Assembly (NCBI GenBank): GCA_947628315.1
Contig: CANQZJ010000004.1
Location: 1 to 64,000 of the forward strand
Direction: 5' to 3'
Length of the DNA: 64,000 bases
Source of the DNA: an uncultured Oscillospiraceae bacterium
GTDB taxonomy: Bacteria; Bacillota; Clostridia; Oscillospirales; Oscillospiraceae
Part shown: positions 1 through 6,983 of the stretch, piece by piece
Layout: every line of letters begins with the position of its first letter
Position numbering within the stretch: position 1 is the first letter of the stretch
Position numbers and translations under genes: made by a program
Notes under the pieces: model-generated
What the model saw: only the letters and a program-made list of their open reading frames with translations
What the model was told of the DNA's origin: nothing
Databases searched by the model: none

Positions 1-322
1 CCGCCCCCGGCGCCCCGGCCTGGGGCGCGCCGACCGCGGGTTCACCCACAGAGGCCCCGCCGGGAGCGGGGTCTCCCCCGGAGCCGTTCTCGCCGGGGGC
101 AGGCGCCCCCGCGGCGGCCTCCGGCGCGCCCGCGCCCGTCCGGCCCACCCCGGTCAGGCGGGGGACGACCCCCACCAGCAGCGCCACGACTAAAATCGCC
201 GCCGCCGCGCCGAGCCACGCCGCTTTCGGCGTCCGCCCGGACGCGGCCGGATCCTCGGCGGCCTTTTTCTTCAATTCATCGGGGGCGTGGATGCCCTCGT
301 TGGCCTTCTTGTACCGTTCCAT
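1..322 (-). CDS. Putative membrane-anchored anti-sigma factor, partial (C-terminus off window)
   Basis: The reading frame is open from an ATG at 322 to the window edge, so only the first ~107 residues are present. They comprise a charged cytoplasmic start (MERYKKANEGIHAPDELK), a single hydrophobic segment at about residues 36-55 (rich in Ala, Val and Leu), and then a Pro/Gly/Ala-rich linker. The ATG lies one base after the stop codon of the upstream ECF sigma gene, so the two are probably translationally coupled. A sigma gene followed by a single-pass membrane protein is the standard sigma/anti-sigma arrangement, and that is the only basis for the anti-sigma call; the sensor domain is not visible here. 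It could be another regulatory membrane protein. Confidence 0.6.
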   Translation of the reverse strand, partial: MERYKKANEGIHAPDELKKKAAEDPAASGRTPKAAWLGAAAAILVVALLVGVVPRLTGVGRTGAGAPEAAAGAPAPGENGSGGDPAPGGASVGEPAVGAPQAGAPGA

Positions 323-323
323 A

Positions 324-791
324 TCACACCTCTTCTTTCAGCAGGTCGCGCAGGAAGGCGCGGCCCCGGGAGAGCTGGGCCTTCACCGTGCCCTCCGGCT
401 CCTTCAGCGCCCCGGCGATCTCCGCCACCGACAGCCCCTCGAAATAGTGCAGATGGATCACCGCCCGATAGCGGGCGGGCAGGGACAGCACCGCGCTGTA
501 CACCTCGCGGTACTCGTCCTCCACCCCCACCTGTTCGGCCACCTCCAGGGGGAGGGTGCGCTTGCGCCAGGGGGAGGAGTGCAGGCTGTTGGCCCGGTTC
601 ACCGTGCAGCGGATGAGCCACGCCTTGCGGTGCTCGTCGCTTTTCAGCTCGTCCTCGTGGCGGAAAAAGCGCAGAAAGACCTCCTGGAACACGTCCTCCG
701 CGTCCGGGACGTTGGCGGTGCGCGCCAGCGCCAGCCGCCACACCATATCGCCCCAGCGCTCTACCGCCTGGGTGCGTTCCTCCTGGGTCAT
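324..791 (-). CDS. ECF-type RNA polymerase sigma factor
   Basis: This is a 155-residue sigma-70-family protein of group IV (ECF) size. Region 2 is visible as DAEDVFQEVFLRFF (core binding and -10 recognition), and region 4 is a C-terminal helix-turn-helix with EGTVKAQLSRGRAFL. There are no regions 1 or 3, as expected for ECF factors. The ATG at 791 is preferred over an in-frame start 12 codons upstream because GGAGAGGAGGG sits at a suitable distance. The gene is followed at once by the putative anti-sigma gene. A GCAACC/GGTATT element pair upstream (816-843) may be an autoregulated ECF promoter. The signal sensed and the regulon cannot be told from the window. Confidence 0.9.
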   Translation of the reverse strand: MTQEERTQAVERWGDMVWRLALARTANVPDAEDVFQEVFLRFFRHEDELKSDEHRKAWLIRCTVNRANSLHSSPWRKRTLPLEVAEQVGVEDEYREVYSAVLSLPARYRAVIHLHYFEGLSVAEIAGALKEPEGTVKAQLSRGRAFLRDLLKEEV

Positions 792-815
792 GGGCCAGCC
801 CTCCTCTCCATATGA

Positions 816-843
816 AATACCCCGCAAGGGGGCAAAAGGTTGC
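816..843 (-). promoter_or_regulatory. Candidate ECF-type promoter for the sigma/anti-sigma pair
   Basis: On the minus strand GCAACC (838-843) and GGTATT (816-821) are separated by 16 bases and lie about 25 bases upstream of the sigma-factor start. An AAC-containing -35 with this spacing is typical of ECF-dependent promoters, and ECF genes are often autoregulated. The assignment rests on pattern and position only. Confidence 0.35.
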
Positions 844-864
844 GTGGAACTGAAAAATAATTTG

Positions 865-897
865 AAAAAGCCCCGCCGTGGGGTGCACAGCGGGGCT
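865..897 (-). terminator. Rho-independent terminator after ricT
   Basis: An AGCCCCGC / GCGGGGCT stem (869-876 with 890-897) is followed on the minus strand by a run of T residues, just beyond the ricT stop codon. Confidence 0.75.
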
Positions 898-908
898 GAG
901 AATCAGAT

Positions 909-2123
909 TCAGGCCTGGTCGCCGGGCTTACGGCGGCGGGGGCGCCAGTGGCGGCGGTGATGGCCGCCGTTGGAGGGGGCGGTGGGCTGCTTCTCCTCCC
1001 GCGCCGCCGGGGCCGGCTCCTTCTGGTCGGCGGCCTGCCGGAGGGCCTTGGCGGCGGAGCGCCCGGCTCCGGGCTTCTCCTGGGCGGGCTCCTGGGCGGG
1101 CCTGGCCTCGTTTTTGTGGCGGGAGCGGACACGGGCCTTTTTGGGCTCCTCGGCGGCCTGGGGCTGTTCCCCCAGATAGCGGTCCAGCGCGGCGGACAGG
1201 TCGGCGGGGGCGTCCAGCCGGCGGCCGGTGCGGGCGGCCTCCGCCTGGGGATCCCGGAGCTTTTCCAGCTCGGAGGCGGGTGGGGCCACATAGTCCTCCG
1301 GCCGCTTGCCCTTGCCGGAGCGCACCACCCGGATCTCGCTGGCCAGATAGCTCTTGGGCTGCTCGGTGGAGTCCTCCAGCTTCACCTTCACCTGCTCCTT
1401 CAGCAGGTTCACGGAGGCGATGGTGCCCGCCCCGTCGGGGCACTCCACAAAGGAGTCCTGCCGGGGGCAGCGCTTCACCGCGTCCTCATAGGCGTCCTGC
1501 TCGTATTTCAGGCAGCACATGAGCCGCCCGCAGGTGCCGGAGATCTTGGTGGGGTTCAGGGACAGGTTCTGGGTCTTGGCCATCTTGATGGACACCGGCT
1601 GGAACTCGCCCAAAAACTGGGCGCAGCAGAAGGGCTTGCCGCAGATGCCGAAGCCGCCCAGCATCCGGGCCTCGTCCCGGACGCCGATCTGCCGCAGCTC
1701 GATGCGGGCCCGGAGGATGCCGGCCAGGTCCTTCACCAGGGCCCGGAAGTCCACCCGCCCGTCGGAGGTGAAGAAAAAGATGATCTTGGAGCCGTCGAAG
1801 CTGTACTCCACGTCCACCAGCTTCATCTCCAGGCCGTGGCGCTCCACCAGCTGCTGGCAGATACGCATGGCCTCCTTCTCCCGGCGGCGGTTCTCCCGCA
1901 CCTGTTTCTCGTCCTGGTCGGTGGCCAGGCGCACCAGGGGGCGCAGGGGCTGCACCACCGTCTCGTCCTCGATGGCGGTGTTGCCCTTGACGCAGGTGCC
2001 GTACTCCAGGCCCTTGCCCGTCTCCACGATGACGGCCTGGCCCTCGGCCACCTTGTGCCCCAGGGGATCGAAGTAATATTGTTTTCCGCCGGCTCTGAAC
2101 CGGACGCTGATGATCTCGGTCAT
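909..2123 (-). CDS. ricT: RicT/YaaT-family (PSP1 domain) protein
   Basis: This 404-residue protein has a PSP1-like core at about residues 1-270. The family's cysteine clusters are intact: C161, C166 and C167 in GGFGICGKPFCC, and C198, C203 and C204 in GTCGRLMCC. In Bacillus subtilis RicT (YaaT) belongs to the RicAFT complex, which carries Fe-S clusters and promotes RNase Y-dependent RNA processing and, through phosphorelay effects, sporulation and competence. Residues from about 280 to 404 are an additional basic, Pro/Ala/Arg-rich low-complexity tail that makes this protein longer than the B. subtilis one. It lies directly downstream of holB, an order conserved in Firmicutes. The ATG at 2123 is preceded by GGAGG. 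Confidence 0.93.
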   Translation of the reverse strand: MTEIISVRFRAGGKQYYFDPLGHKVAEGQAVIVETGKGLEYGTCVKGNTAIEDETVVQPLRPLVRLATDQDEKQVRENRRREKEAMRICQQLVERHGLEMKLVDVEYSFDGSKIIFFFTSDGRVDFRALVKDLAGILRARIELRQIGVRDEARMLGGFGICGKPFCCAQFLGEFQPVSIKMAKTQNLSLNPTKISGTCGRLMCCLKYEQDAYEDAVKRCPRQDSFVECPDGAGTIASVNLLKEQVKVKLEDSTEQPKSYLASEIRVVRSGKGKRPEDYVAPPASELEKLRDPQAEAARTGRRLDAPADLSAALDRYLGEQPQAAEEPKKARVRSRHKNEARPAQEPAQEKPGAGRSAAKALRQAADQKEPAPAAREEKQPTAPSNGGHHRRHWRPRRRKPGDQA

Positions 2124-2156
2124 AAATGGAACCTCCGTGTATGAAAAAGGTTGTGG

Positions 2157-2918
2157 CTACGTCTCTTGAAACAGGGTGGCGGCGATCCACCCCAGGGTGT
2201 GGCCCGCGTTGGGATTGAAGACGGCGTTCTCCCGGCAGGCCTTCAGCGCCCGGAGCACCTTCACGGCGCGGCGCGGGTCGGCGGGGATGCCTTTGGCGGC
2301 GCGTTTTTCCGCCTCCGCCAGCAGAGCCGCCAACTGATCGGCCTTGGGCCGTTCCAGCTCCAGGGCGGTGAGGCCCTTCGCCACTTCGAACTCGTCTCTG
2401 GTGAGGAGCAGCTCTGCCAGGCGCTCCGCCTTCTCCGCCAGCTCCGGATCCACGGGGGCGTCCTCCGGCGGCAGGGGCAGCGGCTCGCACCGGGAGCGCA
2501 CCGTGTCCAGCAGCTTGCCGGGCTGATCGGTCAGCAGCAAAAAGGCGGCGTAGGCCGGGCCGTCCTCCAGCACCTTCAGCAGGGCGTTCTGGGCGGCGGG
2601 GTTCATGGCGTCCGCCGGGTCGATGATGTACACCTTGCGCCTGCCCTCGTTGGGGCGGACGTATGCGTCGGAGCGCAGATCCCGGGCCTGATCCACGCTG
2701 ATCTCCCGCCTGTCCGGCAGGGGGGAGAGGGTGGACACGTCCGGGTGGACGCCGCCCTCCACCTTGCGGCAATGTTTACATTGGCCGCAGGGGGCGGGGC
2801 CGTTCCCCTCGCAAAGATAGGCGGCGGCCAGGCGCCTGGCCAGGGCGGCGCGGCTGTCCGCGCCTCCGCCGGTGACAAGATAGGCGTGGGACAGGGCGGA
2901 GGGCAGCTCGATATTCAT
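2157..2918 (-). CDS. holB: DNA polymerase III subunit delta' (clamp loader)
   Basis: This 253-residue delta'-like AAA+ protein of the replication clamp loader is short for the family, with little after the AAA+ core. The zinc module is present (C36, C44, C47, C50 in CGQCKHC). The canonical Walker A is absent (GGGADSRAALARR), as is usual for delta', which is a stator rather than an ATPase. The core motifs ISVDQARDL, KVYIIDPADAMNPAAQNALLK and LLLTDQP match the DnaX/HolB sensor regions. The ATG at 2918 is chosen over a TTG one codon upstream. It sits between the yaaO-like gene and ricT on the same strand, so it probably belongs to one transcription unit. Confidence 0.93.
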   Translation of the reverse strand: MNIELPSALSHAYLVTGGGADSRAALARRLAAAYLCEGNGPAPCGQCKHCRKVEGGVHPDVSTLSPLPDRREISVDQARDLRSDAYVRPNEGRRKVYIIDPADAMNPAAQNALLKVLEDGPAYAAFLLLTDQPGKLLDTVRSRCEPLPLPPEDAPVDPELAEKAERLAELLLTRDEFEVAKGLTALELERPKADQLAALLAEAEKRAAKGIPADPRRAVKVLRALKACRENAVFNPNAGHTLGWIAATLFQET

Positions 2919-2942
2919 CAAAACGCCCTCCTTTTCGGCGAA

Positions 2943-4256
2943 TCAGTCGCGGATCACGTCCACTAACTTTTTATTATAACCTATTTCCGTCAAATAGGCC
3001 AGAGTTTTTTTCTGGATGACCTCGCCGGGGGCCACCACGGGCACGCCGGGGGGGTAGGGGGCGATCTGTCCGGCGGCGACCCGGCCCTCGGCGGCGGCCA
3101 GTGCAACGGTCTCGCGGGGGGCAAACAGCGCCTGCCGCGGGGTGAGGGCGACCGGCGGCAAACCGGGCGGCGGCGGGCATTTGGCGGGGTTCGACCAGTC
3201 CTCTTTGGACAGGAGGGAGTCCAATAAGGCGAACTGCTCCGGTGAGTCGGCGCAGGTGGAGATGAGTACAACATGGCCCGGATCGGCCAGCTCGGGAATA
3301 CAACCTTGCCCCCGGAGCCGCTCCGCCAGGGCGAAGCCGTCCCCGCACCGCAGGGCCAGCCGGGCGGGATCCAACGCCAGGCCGGGCCGCTCTGTCAATG
3401 CGGGATACTTGTCACGGAAACCCCTGATTGCACGGGTCGTTGCACGGTATTTCTCCGCTCCTTCCCGCTCCATGTAGTCCCGGGCCAGATCCAGGGCGGC
3501 CATCATCACATAGGAGGGGGAGGAGGAGCCGTAAATGCTGCCCACCCGCCGGAGGTCGTCCAGTGAAAAGCCGTTGGCGAACAGAAGGGCGGTCTGCCCC
3601 GGCACGGGAAGGGTCTTGTGGGCGGACATGACCACCGCGTCGGCGGCGGAAAAGCCACCGTACCCCAGGAAGGGCAGGTGCGCCCCGTGGGCGGCGTCCA
3701 CCATCAGCTTTGCGCCGCGGGCGTGGCAAATGGCGGCGATGGCGGGGATATCCGACAACACACCGTAATATGTGGGAGAAGTAATACAGACCGTTTTTAT
3801 ATCCGGGCAGTCATTCAGCAGTTTGTCCACCCCGTCCGGGTCGACGGGGCCGGCGGCGGCCTCCGCCTTCAGCCAGGGCCGGGGAAGGCAGCGGGGGGTC
3901 AGATCCAGCAGCGCCATGGCGTTGCAGACGGAGCGGTGGGAGTCCCGATCCAGGGCGATGCGCCCGCCCGCCCCCGCCAGCAGGGCCAGCCCGGTGTGGA
4001 TCCCCTGGGTGGAGCCGCCGGTGAGGAACAGGCAGGCGTCGAAGCCGAACCGCTCCGCCCAGAGCCGCTCCGCCCGGGCGATGGCGTCGGTCTCGTCGCC
4101 AAACAGGTCGCCGGTGAGGCAGTTGTCGGTAAAATCCAGCTGGGACGGCCAGGGGAGCTCATAGGGCAGGGGCCGCCCGTGGTGGCCCGGCATATCCATG
4201 CGCAAAAGATCCCGGCCTGCCAGGGACTTGAGCAGATCGTACAGCGGCGTGGGCAT
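2943..4256 (-). CDS. YaaO-like Orn/Lys/Arg decarboxylase-family PLP enzyme
   Basis: This 437-residue fold-type I PLP enzyme has the N-terminal MPGHHG motif typical of the Orn/Lys/Arg decarboxylase major domain. A TGGSTQG phosphate/PLP loop lies near residues 79-85, D187 is in MVDAAHGAH (ring-nitrogen contact), and the Schiff-base lysine is K214 in SAHKT. The C-terminal part carries PYPPGVP, also conserved in this family. In B. subtilis yaaO heads the yaaO-tmk-yaaQ-yaaR-holB-yaaT cluster; here it abuts holB directly. The substrate cannot be fixed from sequence (arginine, lysine or ornithine are possible). Confidence 0.85.
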   Translation of the reverse strand: MPTPLYDLLKSLAGRDLLRMDMPGHHGRPLPYELPWPSQLDFTDNCLTGDLFGDETDAIARAERLWAERFGFDACLFLTGGSTQGIHTGLALLAGAGGRIALDRDSHRSVCNAMALLDLTPRCLPRPWLKAEAAAGPVDPDGVDKLLNDCPDIKTVCITSPTYYGVLSDIPAIAAICHARGAKLMVDAAHGAHLPFLGYGGFSAADAVVMSAHKTLPVPGQTALLFANGFSLDDLRRVGSIYGSSSPSYVMMAALDLARDYMEREGAEKYRATTRAIRGFRDKYPALTERPGLALDPARLALRCGDGFALAERLRGQGCIPELADPGHVVLISTCADSPEQFALLDSLLSKEDWSNPAKCPPPPGLPPVALTPRQALFAPRETVALAAAEGRVAAGQIAPYPPGVPVVAPGEVIQKKTLAYLTEIGYNKKLVDVIRD

Positions 4257-4360
4257 AGGTTCACCTCCGGCGGAAAAAGTGTCGTTTCCCGTACAGTTTA
4301 CTCCCCGGCGGGGCCCCCGTCAAGGCGGAAGAGATTTTGCCCGCCGGCGGCGGGAGACGA

Positions 4361-4389
4361 TTGCTTTTTGGGGCGGGCTGTGGTAAGCT
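4361..4389 (+). promoter_or_regulatory. Sigma-A promoter for aldose epimerase gene
   Basis: TTGCTT (4361-4366), a 17-base spacer and TAAGCT (4384-4389) lie about 35 bases upstream of the start codon. Confidence 0.55.
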
Positions 4390-4424
4390 GTATCCATCAG
4401 ATTTGAATTTTGGGAGGCGCGATC

Positions 4425-5483
4425 ATGGGAGACAACAACAGACGGATCTTCGGCCACATGCCCGACGGCACCGCGGTGGAGGAGATCACCCTGCGGGACG
4501 GGGCGCTGACCTGCAGCGCCATCACCTACGGCGGTATGCTGCGGGCGCTTACCGTGCCCGACAAAAACGGAGACCCGGTGGACGTGCTGCTGGGCATGGA
4601 CGGCCTGGAGGGCTGCCTGCACAAGAAGATCGGCAGCATGGGCGCCCTGGTGGGCCGGTACGCCAACCGCATCGGCGGGGCGGCCTTTTCCCTGAACGGG
4701 AAGGAGTACCGCCTGGCCGCCAACAACGGCGTCAACCACCTCCACGGCGGGCCGAAGGGCTTTGACAAGCGGGTCTGGACGCTGGAGGAGGCCGCGGACA
4801 ACTCCGTGCTGTTCTCCATCTTCAGCCCAGACGGCGATGAGGGCTACCCCGGCGCGCTGACCGTGCGGGCGCGGTACACCCTGGCGGACGGCGCCCTGCG
4901 CATCGACTATGAGGCCGGGTGCGACGCCGACACCGTCATCAACCTGACCAACCACGCCTACTTCAATCTGTCCGGCCACGCCAGCGGCCCGGTGCTGGGG
5001 CAGTACATCCAGATGCCGGGGAGCAGATACACCCCCACGCTGCCCGGCTCCATCCCCACCGGGGAGATCGCCGATGTGGCGGGCACCCCCATGGATCTGC
5101 GGACGGCTCAGCCCATCGGCGCGCACATCGACGACGACTTTGAGCAGCTGACCCTGGCCGGCGGCTACGACCACAACTGGGTGGTGGAGGGCCCCGCCGG
5201 ACAGCTCAACCTGGCCGCCCGGGCCTGGTCGCCGGACACCGGCATCCTGATGGAGGTGCTCACCGACCAGCCGGGGGTGCAGTTCTACGCCGGAAACGCC
5301 ATGGGCGGCTGCCCCGCCGGCAAGGGGGGCGCGCCCTATGACAAGCGCTGGGGCTTCTGCCTGGAGACCCAGCACTACCCCGACTCCCCCCACCACGAAA
5401 ACTTCCCCACCACCGTGCTGAAGGCGGGGGAGACCTTCAAGACCTCCAGCGTCTACCGCTTCGGCGTGGCGGAGGGCATCTGA
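4425..5483 (+). CDS. galM: Aldose 1-epimerase (mutarotase)
   Basis: This 352-residue galactose mutarotase-like protein interconverts the alpha and beta anomers of aldoses before phosphorylation. It shows the family signatures: GRYANRIGGAAF near the N-terminus, NNGVNHLHGG with the substrate-binding histidine, VINLTNHAYFNLSGH with the catalytic histidine, YDHNW, and a C-terminal CLETQHYPDSPHH containing the catalytic glutamate. The ATG at 4425 follows GGGAGG. The gene is monocistronic, with a promoter in front and a terminator directly after. It has no galactose-operon neighbours; the nearest galactoside gene is the alpha-galactosidase at 24045. Confidence 0.95.
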   Translation: MGDNNRRIFGHMPDGTAVEEITLRDGALTCSAITYGGMLRALTVPDKNGDPVDVLLGMDGLEGCLHKKIGSMGALVGRYANRIGGAAFSLNGKEYRLAANNGVNHLHGGPKGFDKRVWTLEEAADNSVLFSIFSPDGDEGYPGALTVRARYTLADGALRIDYEAGCDADTVINLTNHAYFNLSGHASGPVLGQYIQMPGSRYTPTLPGSIPTGEIADVAGTPMDLRTAQPIGAHIDDDFEQLTLAGGYDHNWVVEGPAGQLNLAARAWSPDTGILMEVLTDQPGVQFYAGNAMGGCPAGKGGAPYDKRWGFCLETQHYPDSPHHENFPTTVLKAGETFKTSSVYRFGVAEGI

Positions 5484-5490
5484 ACCGCGT

Positions 5491-5528
5491 AAAAGATGCC
5501 GGAGCGTCCGTTCGCTCCGGGATCTTTT
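5491..5528 (+). terminator. Rho-independent terminator
   Basis: AAAAGAT...CGGAGCG pairs with CGCTCCG...ATCTTTT immediately after galM. The flanking A/T arms make it a strong hairpin with a T tail. Confidence 0.8.
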
Positions 5529-5589
5529 GTGTTCAGGCACAGGGTTCTGTCGGCGCTTCCCCGGAAACCGGCTCCAGCAGGCCGGAGGT

Positions 5590-5618
5590 TTGACAGCCGG
5601 AGCCCGGCGTGGTACGAT
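5590..5618 (+). promoter_or_regulatory. Sigma-A promoter for the GltA-like gene
   Basis: TTGACA (5590-5595), a 17-base spacer and TACGAT (5613-5618). Confidence 0.7.
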
Positions 5619-5686
5619 AGAGGCAGGAAGTGCCGGCGGGGGCGACGCGGCCCGCCGGCGAGAAAACAGATTTGGAGGGTTCCACT

Positions 5687-6919
5687 ATGGCTGTCCATGT
5701 TGTCAAGGAGGCGCGGCGCTGCCTCCACTGCAAAAATCCAATGTGCCGGACGGGCTGCCCCATCAACACGCCCATCCCCGATATGATCGAGCTGTTCCGC
5801 AACCAGCACAAGGCCGAGGCGGGCGCCATGCTGTTCGCCAACAACCCCCTCAGCGTGGTCTGCTCCCTGGTGTGCAACCACGAGAACCAGTGCGAGGGCC
5901 ACTGCGTGCTGGGCCGGAAGGGGGAACCCGTCCACATCTCCAGCATTGAGAACTACATCTCCGACGCCTATCTGGATCACCCCCAGCTGGAAAAGGAGCC
6001 CCGCAAGGGCCAGCGGGTGGGCATCATCGGCACCGGCCCCGCCGGCATCACCATCGCGGTGGTGCTCTCCCAGCGGGGGTACGACGTGACCCTGTTCGAG
6101 AGCAAGGACAAGGTGGGCGGCGTGCTGCGCTACGGCATCCCGGAGTTCCGGCTGCCCAAGTCCATTCTGGACCGCTACCAGAAGCAGCTGGTGAACATGG
6201 GCATCAAGATCCGGCCCAACACCGTCATCGGCCGCGACCTGACCGTGGACGATATGCAGCGGGACGGCTATGAGGCGATCTTCATCGGCACCGGCGTGTG
6301 GAAGCCCAAGCAGCTGGGCATCAAGGGCGAGAGCCTGGGCCACGTCCACTACGCCATCGACTACCTGTTCAACCCCGACGTGTACGACCTGGGCGACGAG
6401 GTGGTCATCATCGGCGCGGGTAACTCCGCCATCGACGTGGCCCGGACCGCCCTGCGGAAGGGCAGCCGCCACGTGTACATCTTCTGCCGGGACTCCAAGA
6501 CCGCCGCCGGCGAGCGGGAGCTGGACTACGCCATCGCCGACGGGGTGGAGATCATCTACGGCGCCCGCACCCGGGAGATCACCGACGACGGCGTTATCTA
6601 CACGAAGGCGGAGTTCGACGAGGAGGGCCGGGCGGTCTCCGAGAGCGAGCCCGCCCTGTTCCCCGCCGACAGCGTGATCGTGGCCATCAGCCAGGGCGCC
6701 CAGAACCGCATCGTGAACACCACCCACGGCCTGGAGATGAACGACCGCAACCTGCTGAAGACCGACGACCACGGCAACACCACCCGGGAGGGCATCTTTG
6801 CCGCCGGCGACGTGTCCCACGGCGCGAAAACCGTGGTCGAGGCCGTGCGGAACGCCAAGATCGTGGCGGAGGAGATGGATCACTATCTGAGCCTGAAGGC
6901 CGGCAGGATCACGGAGTAA
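5687..6919 (+). CDS. gltA: NADPH-dependent glutamate synthase small-subunit-type flavoprotein
   Basis: This 410-residue FAD/NAD(P)-dependent oxidoreductase belongs to the glutamate synthase beta / NfnB / SudA superfamily. The N-terminal ferredoxin-like domain carries two cysteine groups (CLHCKNPMCRTGCP and CSLVCNHENQCEGHC) that ligate Fe-S clusters. The FAD-binding GTGPAGI follows at about residue 117, the NAD(P) Rossmann motif GAGNSAIDVA at about residue 245, and the closing FAD motif GIFAAGDV near the C-terminus. No glutamate synthase large subunit, NfnA or sulfide dehydrogenase partner is adjacent. It therefore fits the stand-alone GltA-type annotation common in anaerobes, and the true electron acceptor is uncertain. 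The ATG at 5687 has GGAGG upstream. Confidence 0.88.
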   Translation: MAVHVVKEARRCLHCKNPMCRTGCPINTPIPDMIELFRNQHKAEAGAMLFANNPLSVVCSLVCNHENQCEGHCVLGRKGEPVHISSIENYISDAYLDHPQLEKEPRKGQRVGIIGTGPAGITIAVVLSQRGYDVTLFESKDKVGGVLRYGIPEFRLPKSILDRYQKQLVNMGIKIRPNTVIGRDLTVDDMQRDGYEAIFIGTGVWKPKQLGIKGESLGHVHYAIDYLFNPDVYDLGDEVVIIGAGNSAIDVARTALRKGSRHVYIFCRDSKTAAGERELDYAIADGVEIIYGARTREITDDGVIYTKAEFDEEGRAVSESEPALFPADSVIVAISQGAQNRIVNTTHGLEMNDRNLLKTDDHGNTTREGIFAAGDVSHGAKTVVEAVRNAKIVAEEMDHYLSLKAGRITE

Positions 6920-6936
6920 GGCCACGGCAAGATGAA

Positions 6937-6977
6937 AAAAGAGCGCTGCCACGGAAGTTTCGCGGCGGCGCTCTTTT
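6937..6977. terminator. Bidirectional terminator between convergent genes
   Basis: GAGCGCTGCC pairs with GGCGGCGCTC (one U-G wobble). It is flanked by AAAA on one side and TTTT on the other, so it can end both the gltA-like transcript and the opposing helicase transcript. Confidence 0.8.
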
Positions 6978-6983
6978 GTTGTG

